Assembly (NCBI GenBank): GCA_035528995.1
Contig: DATKXO010000440.1
Coordinates: 1 to 16,775 of the forward strand
DNA from: DATKXO01 sp035528995
Lineage (GTDB): Bacteria; Planctomycetota; Phycisphaerae; UBA1845
Reading direction: 5' to 3'
DNA: 16,775 nucleotides
Program-made: the position numbers and the translations under genes
Part shown: in pieces, positions 1-5,576 of the stretch
Numbering within the stretch: position 1 is the stretch's first letter
How the letters are laid out: each line of letters opens with the position of its first letter
Notes under the pieces: model-generated
What the model was told of the DNA's origin: nothing
The model's database searches: none
What the model saw: the letters and a program-made list of their open reading frames with translations, nothing else

Positions 1-40
1 CCGAGATCGCCTTCCTGCCTTCCAGGCCGGAACGTCGGCC

Positions 41-64
41 ACTTTCACCTGTGACCCTGAAAGT
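41..64 (+). other. Hairpin upstream of the RRM gene
   Basis: ACTTTCA (41-47) and TGAAAGT (58-64) form a perfect 7-base inverted repeat around a 10-base loop, followed by AAAACA. It lies 40 bases before the RRM start codon, so it could be a leader structure, an operator, or the end of an unseen upstream gene. No gene is visible in the first 100 bases. There is no T-run, so I do not call a terminator. Confidence 0.3.
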
Positions 65-103
65 AAAACAGCGGGTCAGACATGCCATCGTCAGGAGATT
101 GCG

Positions 104-427
104 ATGAGCAAGAAGTTGTATGTCGGGAACCTCGGCTATGATGTCAGCAGTTCGGATTTGGAGGCGCTGCTATCGGCGCATGGAACGGTCCTGAGCGCGG
201 AGGTGATCACCGACCGGTCCACCGGCCGGAGTAAGGGTTTCGGATTCGTGGAGATGGACTCTGCGGCGGAGGCCGACGCGGCCATCGCGGCATTGAACGG
301 CAAGCAGCACGGCGACCGAGCGCTGACGGTGAACGAAGCCAAGCCCCGTGCACCGCGCAGCGGCGGCGGCGGCGGTCGCGGTGGTTACGGCGGCGGCGGC
401 GGCGGTGGTCGCCGAGACCGCTACTAG
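104..427 (+). CDS. Single-RRM glycine-rich RNA-binding protein
   Basis: This 107-aa protein is one RNA-recognition motif followed by a glycine/arginine tail. The RNP2 motif is LYVGNL at residues 5-10 and the RNP1 motif is KGFGFVEM at 44-51, with the aromatic residues that stack on RNA bases in place. The RRM ends near residue 80. Residues 87-107 are almost all G, R and Y, as in the cold-regulated RRM proteins of cyanobacteria and planctomycetes. The family binds single-stranded RNA in the cytoplasm and is often linked to cold or stress adaptation; its target is unknown here. The start is fixed by AGGAG at 93-97, six bases before the ATG. The gene is monocistronic, with a hairpin upstream and a strong terminator 23 bases after the stop. 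The length is normal for the family and nothing looks broken. Confidence 0.95.
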   Translation: MSKKLYVGNLGYDVSSSDLEALLSAHGTVLSAEVITDRSTGRSKGFGFVEMDSAAEADAAIAALNGKQHGDRALTVNEAKPRAPRSGGGGGRGGYGGGGGGGRRDRY

Positions 428-450
428 GCCACCTGACGAAATCGGAAATC

Positions 451-480
451 GCAAGGCCGCCGCCGGTGGCCTTGCTTTTT
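451..480 (+). terminator. Rho-independent terminator of the RRM gene
   Basis: GCAAGGCCGCC (451-461) pairs with GGTGGCCTTGC (465-475) to give an 11-base-pair stem with one G-T wobble and a 3-base loop. Five T residues (476-480) follow directly. It begins 23 bases after the RRM stop codon. Confidence 0.88.
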
Positions 481-565
481 CGCGCGCTGATCCAGACCGC
501 AATCCTCCGTTTCCGACCTGTTGACCGCCGCCAAGCCGGTCATCAACCGCCAGCAGCCGTTTTAA

Positions 566-592
566 GGGGGTGGCGTTGGGGTGGGGAAAGGG
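566..592 (+). other. G-quadruplex-like G-run cluster in a gene-free stretch
   Basis: Between the RRM terminator and the island border (481-684) I see no gene. The stretch contains G-runs at 566-570, 578-581, 583-586 and 590-592, separated by 7, 1 and 3 bases, with a fifth run at 601-603. This satisfies the simple G3+N1-7 quadruplex pattern on the plus strand. The word GGGTGGCG also recurs here. Whether it folds or matters is unknown. Confidence 0.35.
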
Positions 593-684
593 TGGCGTTT
601 GGGTGGCGCGACAGGCGTGCAAACAACAAGGACTCACGCCAAGGGGTGACGTAAGTCTTTTGTTTTCATTGGGTTAGCTGCTCT

Positions 685-722
685 GGGCGACAGGATTCGA
701 ACCTGCGACCTCTTGACCCCCA
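685..722 (-). repeat. Left attachment-site copy: 3' fragment of tRNA-Pro
   Basis: These 38 bases are identical to 5084-5121 and correspond, on the minus strand, to tRNA-Pro from position 33 of the anticodon loop through the T-arm to the acceptor stem. The match stops at both ends: the 3' acceptor end reads CGCCCAGA instead of CGCCCCGA, and no D-arm or 5' acceptor is present. It cannot make a tRNA and is best read as the distal att site. The next 223 bases (723-945), up to the PIN gene stop, hold no gene that I can recognise. Confidence 0.82.
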
Positions 723-856
723 ACTCGCCCTTCTAGCAAAAAACGCATTCTTAGGCCCCCAATCCCTATGATTTCGCACCCAGACCACCCTGGAGCCTCT
801 TCTACCGAGGGTGTACGGGCGATACCCCACCGGCACCCCGGCGACATTCGGGGCGG

Positions 857-867
857 ATTGCCACTGG
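857..867 (+). repeat. ATTGCCACTGG repeat, left-end copy
   Basis: This 11-base word recurs as two head-to-tail copies at 4988-5009, near the other island end, in the same orientation. The match to the second of those copies extends to 14 bases (GGATTGCCACTGGC, 855-868 and 4997-5010). It lies 135 bases inside the left att copy. Arm-type integrase sites are one possible reading. Confidence 0.45.
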
Positions 868-945
868 CACGGGGCGTGGAGTTTCTGAGCGATGGGAAAG
901 AAGTCACTCCGCTGGTCACTCGTGAAGGTACGTAAGAGGTATCCT

Positions 946-1488
946 TCATCCCGCTTCTCCAACGTGCGACGCCCACCAGACGAAACCTGGCGCATCCTCT
1001 GCGGGCGAGAAACGAGCGCGCACCATGATGTTGCGAAGCAGCTTCTGGAGGACCGGAGAGGGTAGCGCCGCGCGCTCAGCCCACTGCTGCATCAATTCCG
1101 GTGTGGTCACGACTGGGATGTCCAAACTCGCGGCGATTCGTCTGGCCTTGCGGTCATCGGTCGCCGTCATCCACCCTCGAACCTTGCTAATGGCCAGTGC
1201 CATGGCCTCGCCGTCGTCCAGACCAGCGGCCAGACGGACGTACCATTCAGCCTCGGAATCGGCCTCGACGTCTACAGGCTCGAGCAAGCCGTCTTCGATC
1301 AGTGGTTGCGCCACAATGGGCTCCGGGGTATCCTCATCAGCATCGGTGCTTGCCCGAACGAAGAGCGACTCGGCGAGGGCCACGGTCGGTATGTGCCAGC
1401 CGTACTCCGACGCGCTCAGGAAGCCGCGCAGGTCACCTGTCGCGTAGAGGTTGATGAAACAGCAGGCGTCGATAATAGCGTCGGTCAT
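946..1488 (-). CDS. PIN-domain ribonuclease-like protein (probable toxin)
   Basis: This 180-aa protein shows the acidic pattern of PIN-fold Mg-dependent RNases: D7 in IIDACCFINL at the N-terminus, E40 in ALAES, D91/D92 with E94 in LDDGEAMAL, and D111/D112 in TATDDRKAR. PIN proteins are typically toxins that cleave tRNA, rRNA or mRNA. The length is at the upper end for VapC-type toxins and nearer to PIN-like (DUF4411-type) proteins, which are often found beside ImmA/IrrE regulators. The gene is last in the island operon, 12 bases after the HTH-peptidase gene. No Shine-Dalgarno is visible before the ATG, so it may rely on reinitiation after the upstream gene; low toxin output would fit. The last 40 residues (VLQKLLRNIM onward) lie outside the core fold. 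Fold confidence is high; the toxin role is inferred. Confidence 0.8.
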   Translation of the reverse strand: MTDAIIDACCFINLYATGDLRGFLSASEYGWHIPTVALAESLFVRASTDADEDTPEPIVAQPLIEDGLLEPVDVEADSEAEWYVRLAAGLDDGEAMALAISKVRGWMTATDDRKARRIAASLDIPVVTTPELMQQWAERAALPSPVLQKLLRNIMVRARFSPAEDAPGFVWWASHVGEAG

Positions 1489-1500
1489 TCAGCGAATCGG

Positions 1501-2721
1501 CTACGGCTGGGAGCGTAAGAGCGACTCCTCGAACGGCATCCTTGCGTCCAGGATCTCTCCGTTCGCATCAACGATCGACTGGTTGAGGCAGGAGGCCACA
1601 ATCTCGCGCGCGGTAACTGGATCGCAACGCAGGAACTTCCCCAGCTGCCCCTCGCTTATCTTGCTCATTCGATACGCCTGCACGGCGAGGAACTTGTATC
1701 GCTGGGGATACGGTTCGTCTGACTCTGGAAAGCGAGGGTTGAGGCCCAGTTCCTGCGCGGCTTTACGCGGCTTGAAGCCCTTCTCTGAGAGCAGTTCCCA
1801 AATGCCTCGACCGATGAGTCCCAACTCCTCAAGCCGGAGGGTCATGGCCTGCACCGAGACGAAGTAGAAGTTGCTTAGCCGGCACAGGTCCGCGACCTGA
1901 AAATCGCCCATCGAGTCGGCGATCTCGTAGAACTTTCGACGCACGCCACTGGCCGGCATCAGGAAGCTCAGCCCGAAGGCCTCGGCGAATCGTTCCGAGG
2001 CTGGTTTCCGGCGCGGTCCGTCGAGATAGTCGATTCCAGGCTTGTGGCGGTCGCAGAGGGCGTGGCCGTACTCATGCGAGAGCGTTGCTCGGCGCCTCTC
2101 CGGCGGATGCTTGCGGTTGATATAGACACAGAAACCAAGCTCCGCCGTGAAGGCAAACATGCCCGCGATTCGGGACGGCAGATCACCGTAGAAAACACGG
2201 AGTCCGACATCAGCCTCCAGGGCTTGACGCAAGTTGAGGATCGGCTGACTTCCCAGGTCCAAGCGATCCCGCTCGCGCATGGCTACGTCCTCAGCGAAGT
2301 CAGCCAGGTTGCCGCGCCTGGGGAGGGAAACCAGAGGCGGATAGGCGCTGATCGGCTTGGCGTTGAGCAGCCTTTCCAATTCGCGGTAGTCCGCGGCGAA
2401 TCGCTCCAAACCACTGATCGCAACGTTAATCTCATCTGCCGACGCCATGTTCTGGTCGACCACGGCCCGAAGGTGCGGTTCCAATGAGACCGGTTCTAGG
2501 CCTGGACGAACCAGCTCGTGCAGCGAGCGCCCATAGAATGCGGCGAGTCTGACGATTTCGCCTGGCTTCGCCCGTCGGTCGCCCTTTTCGATTGCGATGT
2601 AAGTAGGACGGCTGCACTCGAGGTGTGCGGCCGCCTCTTCTTGCGTAACGCCCCGCGCTTTCCGGGCCGCGGTCAATCGGCCGCCAAGCAGCCGAGGGTC
2701 AGTATTCTCCAGCTCGAACAT
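1501..2721 (-). CDS. XRE-HTH / ImmA-IrrE metallopeptidase regulator
   Basis: This 406-aa protein joins an N-terminal XRE helix-turn-helix (residues about 11-72, with GVTQEEAAAHLECSRPTYIAIEKG) to an ImmA/IrrE zinc-peptidase domain. The zinc motif is HEYGH at 216-220, with E217 catalytic. A downstream SERFAEAFGLSFLMP segment supplies the likely third ligand, E243, and the family's hallmark FLMP at 253-256. Such proteins bind their own promoter and can cleave a partner repressor or antitoxin when stressed. Residues 300-406 form an extra C-terminal region I cannot name. The gene starts 15 bases after the QueC-like gene; GAGGG lies 12 bases before the ATG, a weak site. Its place directly before a PIN gene matches known HTH-ImmA/PIN toxin-antitoxin pairs, so it is the likely antitoxin and operon regulator. 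Confidence 0.9.
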   Translation of the reverse strand: MFELENTDPRLLGGRLTAARKARGVTQEEAAAHLECSRPTYIAIEKGDRRAKPGEIVRLAAFYGRSLHELVRPGLEPVSLEPHLRAVVDQNMASADEINVAISGLERFAADYRELERLLNAKPISAYPPLVSLPRRGNLADFAEDVAMRERDRLDLGSQPILNLRQALEADVGLRVFYGDLPSRIAGMFAFTAELGFCVYINRKHPPERRRATLSHEYGHALCDRHKPGIDYLDGPRRKPASERFAEAFGLSFLMPASGVRRKFYEIADSMGDFQVADLCRLSNFYFVSVQAMTLRLEELGLIGRGIWELLSEKGFKPRKAAQELGLNPRFPESDEPYPQRYKFLAVQAYRMSKISEGQLGKFLRCDPVTAREIVASCLNQSIVDANGEILDARMPFEESLLRSQP

Positions 2722-2736
2722 GGCTTGGCTTTCCCT

Positions 2737-4092
2737 CTATGCGGCAGAACTGACCGGTAGCCAGCCCGCCCACTTCCAACCCTTCGATTGACCGAATTCG
2801 ACGAGCTTGAGCCACTCTGATCGGAAGCGGAGCAGCACATCCACCCAACTATCCAGCGCCGCGACGCTGTTCTCGACGCCCGTACCAGACGCATACTGCA
2901 GGAACCAGTCAGGCAGGAAGCGGCGCCGCAAGTCGGCGAGCCGGTCCACGTGCATCAGCGTGGCCTTGATGCCCATGAGCTTGGCTGGGTCAATGGAGTT
3001 CGTGATCTCCGACGGGCCGAAGAGGTCGCACTCGTACAGCCCCTCGGGCTCCTGGATCCCCGCGACAATCAATGCCTGGCGACGCCCGATACAGGCCGGA
3101 CAGTAGCCGCACTGCTTCGCCTTCCGGCGCAACGGGTAGTGAACACAGGAGACCGTTTCAAGGGCTACGTCGGACAGACTGTCTTCGTGCAGCGTGCGGA
3201 CGATGTCCGCCTTGGTGCGGCTCCGGTGGGGCAGCAAGTAATCTATCCGACGTTCAGCAACACGGCTCACCAAGTCCGTCATCAAGCGAACGAAGCGTGG
3301 ATGGGAGGACTTGGTGGTGCGCGCCCCCGTGGCCATCCCGTGCATCAGCGGTAGGTTAATCACGCCTACGCCGTTCTCGTACATCTCGACAACAGAAGAG
3401 CCTTCGGCGCAAGCGACGGCCCCGGCGAGCGCCGCGAAAAGGAATGATCGGCACCGCTGGGTTAGCTCTTGCTCACGAAACGAGGGCGGGTTGACACACG
3501 CCGTGCGCACAACGATGGGGCTGACGTCGGTCCCGTAGCGGGAAGCTAGACGCCGGAGCTGCTTGAGGGTCCGCTGCCTCTGGCGCGCCTGGTGCCAAGC
3601 AGTAACCGCGAGAACCGGCTCCCGGCAAACGCGAAGGCGCGTCGCCAGGCCCGCCGCCGAATCAAGCCCGCCGCTATACAGGCATACACTTGGGTGTTGT
3701 TCCGTCCGCGAGCCAAGGTAATCGGGATCGGCCTGCGCGGGAGTAAAACAAACGTGCCATTGATCCCCGCTCAGCAACTGGAGCGCATCGCGCACAAGGC
3801 CGGTAATCGAATCGTCACGCCAGAAGTCCGGCTCCGCCACGCCGAGCGTAAGGTCCATTACACGGGACCCACCAGCCACCCTTTGCCAGTTCCGGCGGGC
3901 AAGCCGATCTGCCGCGTACGCGGCAAGGCCAAGCCTGAGCAGATCGCCAGCCAGATGTGGGATCCTACGGAAGAGGTTGACTGAGAGGGCGTATTCATCC
4001 AGTCGGACGTGCGTGTCGCCAGTGACTCGCCCGACCATATGGTCGGCGCGCCGCGAGAACTCGACTTTGAAGGAATGCGCACCGGCCATCAT
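2737..4092 (-). CDS. QueC-like PP-loop/zinc enzyme of defence type
   Basis: This 451-aa protein carries an ATP-pyrophosphatase PP-loop, SGGLDS at 140-145, and a QueC-type zinc site with C316, C328, C331 and C334 in CVHYP...QCGYCPACIGRR. QueC makes 7-cyano-7-deazaguanine (preQ0) from 7-carboxy-7-deazaguanine using ATP and ammonia, in the cytosol. True QueC proteins are about 220-240 aa; this one has about 135 extra N-terminal residues and about 110 extra C-terminal ones. It also has a MYENGVGVINLPL segment (237-249), which I associate with the QueC-like proteins of anti-phage systems (QatC of Qat, Cap9 of type IV CBASS). No queD, queE, queF or tgt gene is near, arguing against queuosine synthesis. 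The start overlaps the previous stop as ATGA (4089-4092), so translation is coupled. Enzyme family is near certain; substrate and defence role are inferred. Confidence 0.87.
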   Translation of the reverse strand: MMAGAHSFKVEFSRRADHMVGRVTGDTHVRLDEYALSVNLFRRIPHLAGDLLRLGLAAYAADRLARRNWQRVAGGSRVMDLTLGVAEPDFWRDDSITGLVRDALQLLSGDQWHVCFTPAQADPDYLGSRTEQHPSVCLYSGGLDSAAGLATRLRVCREPVLAVTAWHQARQRQRTLKQLRRLASRYGTDVSPIVVRTACVNPPSFREQELTQRCRSFLFAALAGAVACAEGSSVVEMYENGVGVINLPLMHGMATGARTTKSSHPRFVRLMTDLVSRVAERRIDYLLPHRSRTKADIVRTLHEDSLSDVALETVSCVHYPLRRKAKQCGYCPACIGRRQALIVAGIQEPEGLYECDLFGPSEITNSIDPAKLMGIKATLMHVDRLADLRRRFLPDWFLQYASGTGVENSVAALDSWVDVLLRFRSEWLKLVEFGQSKGWKWAGWLPVSSAA

Positions 4093-4664
4093 CCATCCGT
4101 CCCTGAGCGAGCCGCAAGAGACATACCGAGCAGGTCGCGCTGCTCCCTCTCGTGCCGCTCAGCCGTCTTGGCTGGCATCCTTGGCTTCTCATTCGGGTGC
4201 GCGGCGACCTGCCCTGCCAATCGGGCGATGCCCGGGCGCATCAGATTCTGGACCTGCTCGCGTAGCATGCGAAACCGCGCAAGATCAGGCCAGTGACCGT
4301 CTCCGACGACCTTCATCGCAATCTGATCTAGGAACCTGTCCACAGCGCCGCGCGCCACGCCCTCAAGGAGGCGCGCCGACACGTTCGTGACAGCCGCTTC
4401 CAGCCCTATCAGCTCGGCGTAATCACGGGCCTTGCTGCACCTGCGCACGAGATCGTCGACCGCAGCCCTATCACCCCGGTCTGCTGCTTGAAGCAGCTCC
4501 TCGAGCGGGAGCAATTCGACTAGGTTCTTGAAGGTCCGGTACAAACAGCGCACGCCCTCGTCGGCGATTGACTCGGCAGGCTCGCTGCTCTCGACCGACT
4601 CGAGCAATCGCTGCCACCGCCTGCTGTAGCGGTCCCAAAGATCAAGGGTCTCGTTCTCAGCCAT
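4089..4664 (-). CDS. Unrecognised helical protein, first gene of island operon
   Basis: I do not recognise this 191-aa protein. It has no signal peptide or membrane segment and reads as almost wholly alpha-helical, with heptad-like leucine spacing (NLVELLPLEELLQAADRG, then ARLLEGVARGAVDRFLDQIA). It ends in a charged, probably flexible tail (about 160-191, rich in K, R and E). It has one cysteine, C40 in GVRCLYR, another at C75, and no obvious catalytic motif. It is the promoter-proximal gene, and its stop overlaps the start of the QueC-like gene by four bases, so the two products are probably made in fixed ratio and may bind each other. GGAG touches the ATG, and a better-spaced GCGGAG lies about 10 bases further up, so the start is not fully certain. 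It could be the enzyme's partner, substrate or effector. Confidence 0.7.
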   Translation of the reverse strand: MAENETLDLWDRYSRRWQRLLESVESSEPAESIADEGVRCLYRTFKNLVELLPLEELLQAADRGDRAAVDDLVRRCSKARDYAELIGLEAAVTNVSARLLEGVARGAVDRFLDQIAMKVVGDGHWPDLARFRMLREQVQNLMRPGIARLAGQVAAHPNEKPRMPAKTAERHEREQRDLLGMSLAARSGTDG

Positions 4665-4744
4665 CTCCGTGGCTCCGCCAAGCGCCCGGCTGGACGACCG
4701 GAACGCCGGATTACCAGCGCCCTCTCCCCTGGCACGCTACAGCA

Positions 4745-4772
4745 ATCCTAACACGGTATTTTACATTGTCAA
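4745..4772 (-). promoter_or_regulatory. Sigma-70-like promoter of the island operon
   Basis: On the minus strand TTGACA (4767-4772) is a perfect -35 box, followed after 16 bases by TAGGAT (4745-4750), a 4-of-6 match to the -10 consensus. The spacer is AT-rich, in contrast with the GC-rich surroundings. Transcription would start about 70 bases before the 191-aa gene. No clear operator palindrome was found, though the HTH regulator in the operon is a likely autoregulator. Confidence 0.6.
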
Positions 4773-5080
4773 GGGCGAACATTAGAAATCAAACGAAATG
4801 TAAGCTTGCTCCCGCGGGCTTCCTCTGCCGCACGTGTGGCCAGGACGCCTCGCAGCCTCCCTCCCCGACGCATTGGGAACTCCGACAGCCAGGTGACCGA
4901 TGCCAACGTCCGGGAGGCTGCCCGAACGACCAACCGGCTTCCCGCCGCCAGTCAGGCGGCGCGCGACGCCAACTGACCCCCCACCCCATTGCCACTGGAT
5001 TGCCACTGGCGCGGGTTCTGGGCGAGAACCTCGATAGACTGGATTAGCAGAAGTCCGCCTCGGACAAGGACTTGCGCGAT
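4773..5080. other. Gene-free right end of the island
   Basis: From the promoter to the tRNA 3' end I see no convincing gene on either strand. Open frames cross it but have no recognisable content. It holds the tandem 11-base repeat at 4988-5009 and otherwise nothing I can name. An integrase would be expected next to the tRNA, and none is here. Confidence 0.55.
4988..5009 (+). repeat. Tandem ATTGCCACTGG pair, right-end copies
   Basis: ATTGCCACTGG occurs at 4988-4998 and again directly at 4999-5009. A third copy is at 857-867 by the opposite island end, in the same orientation. The pair lies 75 bases inside the right att copy. Clustered direct repeats flanking att cores are typical of integrase arm sites, but no integrase is present to test this. 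Confidence 0.5.
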
Positions 5081-5156
5081 TCGGGGCGACAGGATTCGAA
5101 CCTGCGACCTCTTGACCCCCAGTCAAGCACTCTAAACCAGACTGAGCTACGCCCCG
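5081..5156 (-). tRNA. tRNA-Pro (anticodon GGG)
   Basis: On the minus strand this 76-base gene folds as a full cloverleaf. The acceptor stem CGGGGCG pairs perfectly with CGCCCCG, with A as discriminator base, and the C1-G72 pair is typical of bacterial tRNA-Pro. The D-arm starts GCTC. The anticodon stem is CTTGA/TCAAG with loop CTGGGGG, giving anticodon GGG. The T-arm is GCAGG-TTCGAAT-CCTGT. CCA is not encoded. The gene appears intact and functional although its 3' half is the right att copy of the island. Confidence 0.95.
5084..5121 (-). repeat. Right attachment-site copy inside tRNA-Pro
   Basis: This 38-base segment of the tRNA gene, from T33 in the anticodon loop to C70 in the acceptor, is identical to 685-722. 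Integration into the identical segment keeps the tRNA whole, as tyrosine recombinases that target the anticodon loop are known to do. Confidence 0.82.
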
Positions 5157-5218
5157 GTTTTTGATGGGGCCCGCGGCCGAAGCTTGTGCCGCGGAACGCC
5201 AGCCGGGCATTCTACCGG

Positions 5219-5278
5219 ATTCCCGGGCGGAGGCAATCGTCGATCGGCATTCCCGGCCGGAGGCAATCGTCGATTGGG
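5219..5278 (+). repeat. Two-copy 30-base tandem repeat
   Basis: Unit one (5219-5248) and unit two (5249-5278) begin ATTCCCGG and share GGAGGCAATCGTCGAT; they differ at three positions. They lie just beyond the tRNA 5' end. The 420-base stretch from 5157 to 5576 has no gene that I can support; it holds this repeat and the palindromes that follow. Confidence 0.8.
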
Positions 5279-5381
5279 CTCGGAAGAACGATCGGGTGCA
5301 CGACGGTTCAGGCGGGTGCTTTCGTCAGCTTGGCTGGGCGTTTGTGTGCCCTAGACGCTCAACCCAGAGGCCGCACGGCGC

Positions 5382-5417
5382 CGAACATGCTCACGCAAGC
5401 GTGAGCATGCCACCCGG
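5382..5417. repeat. REP-like palindromic repeat, copy 1
   Basis: CATGCTCACGC (5386-5396) and GCGTGAGCATG (5399-5409) form a perfect 11-base inverted repeat around AA. With flanks CGAA and CCACCCGG the 36-base unit recurs at 5507-5542 with one difference. A further imperfect inverted repeat encloses it: GGCTGGGCG (5332-5340) against CGCCCAGCC (about 5423-5431). Confidence 0.75.
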
Positions 5418-5440
5418 CCACACGCCCAGCCGAGAGACCG

Positions 5441-5463
5441 CACGGGCGGACGAGCCGCCCGTG
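5441..5463. repeat. Inverted repeat between the REP-like copies
   Basis: CACGGGCGG (5441-5449) pairs perfectly with CCGCCCGTG (5455-5463) around ACGAG. The word GTGGCACCC follows and recurs with small changes (GTGGCACCC, ATGGCACCC) up to the second REP-like copy. Confidence 0.65.
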
Positions 5464-5506
5464 GCACCCAGCCCGTGGCACCCGACGCGGCCATGGCACC
5501 CGGCGT

Positions 5507-5542
5507 CGAACATGCTCACGCGAGCGTGAGCATGCCACCCGG
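5507..5542. repeat. REP-like palindromic repeat, copy 2
   Basis: This is the same unit as 5382-5417, with centre GA instead of AA; the 11-base arms (5511-5521 and 5524-5534) are still perfect. Two intact copies 125 bases apart suggest a dispersed intergenic element family of this genome. Confidence 0.75.
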
Positions 5543-5552
5543 TCAGGAAAGA

Positions 5553-5570
5553 GGTGCATCAAGATGCACC
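5553..5570 (-). terminator. Possible terminator of the peroxidase gene
   Basis: GGTGCATC and GATGCACC form a perfect 8-base stem around a 2-base centre (so about 7 pairs with a small loop in RNA). It lies 6 bases past the stop of the glutathione-peroxidase-like gene, and on the minus strand it is followed by TCTTTCC. The T-run is weak. Confidence 0.45.
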
Positions 5571-5576
5571 CTACCA

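Larger units (their letters stand above)
685..5121. mobile_element. tRNA-Pro-integrated genomic island without integrase
   Basis: A 38-base exact direct repeat bounds this segment. One copy (5084-5121) is the 3' half of an intact tRNA-Pro gene; the other (685-722) is a tRNA fragment with no 5' half. The orientation fits integration at the tRNA 3' end: the tRNA runs on the minus strand and the island lies just past its 3' end. The content is one four-gene minus-strand operon (946-4664) plus non-coding borders. An 11-base word, ATTGCCACTGG, occurs once near the left border and twice in tandem near the right border, as arm-type sites might. No integrase, transposase or excisionase is recognisable, so the element is probably non-autonomous or has lost its integrase. 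The gene content suggests defence cargo. Confidence 0.72.

Noticed and set aside
685..722. Second functional tRNA-Pro gene
   Set aside because: Only the 3' half is present; there is no D-arm or 5' acceptor strand, so it is an att remnant.
2737..4092. Calling the QueC-like gene queC for queuosine synthesis
   Set aside because: The protein is about twice the usual size, sits in an island with nuclease and regulator genes, and no other queuosine gene is in the window.
4782..5210. Open frame across the tRNA and island end as a possible integrase remnant
   Set aside because: The translation shows no tyrosine-recombinase R-H-R-Y pattern, and part of it is simply the tRNA gene read as protein.
5219..5278. 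CRISPR array
   Set aside because: The two 30-base units are directly abutting with no spacers, and there are no cas genes.
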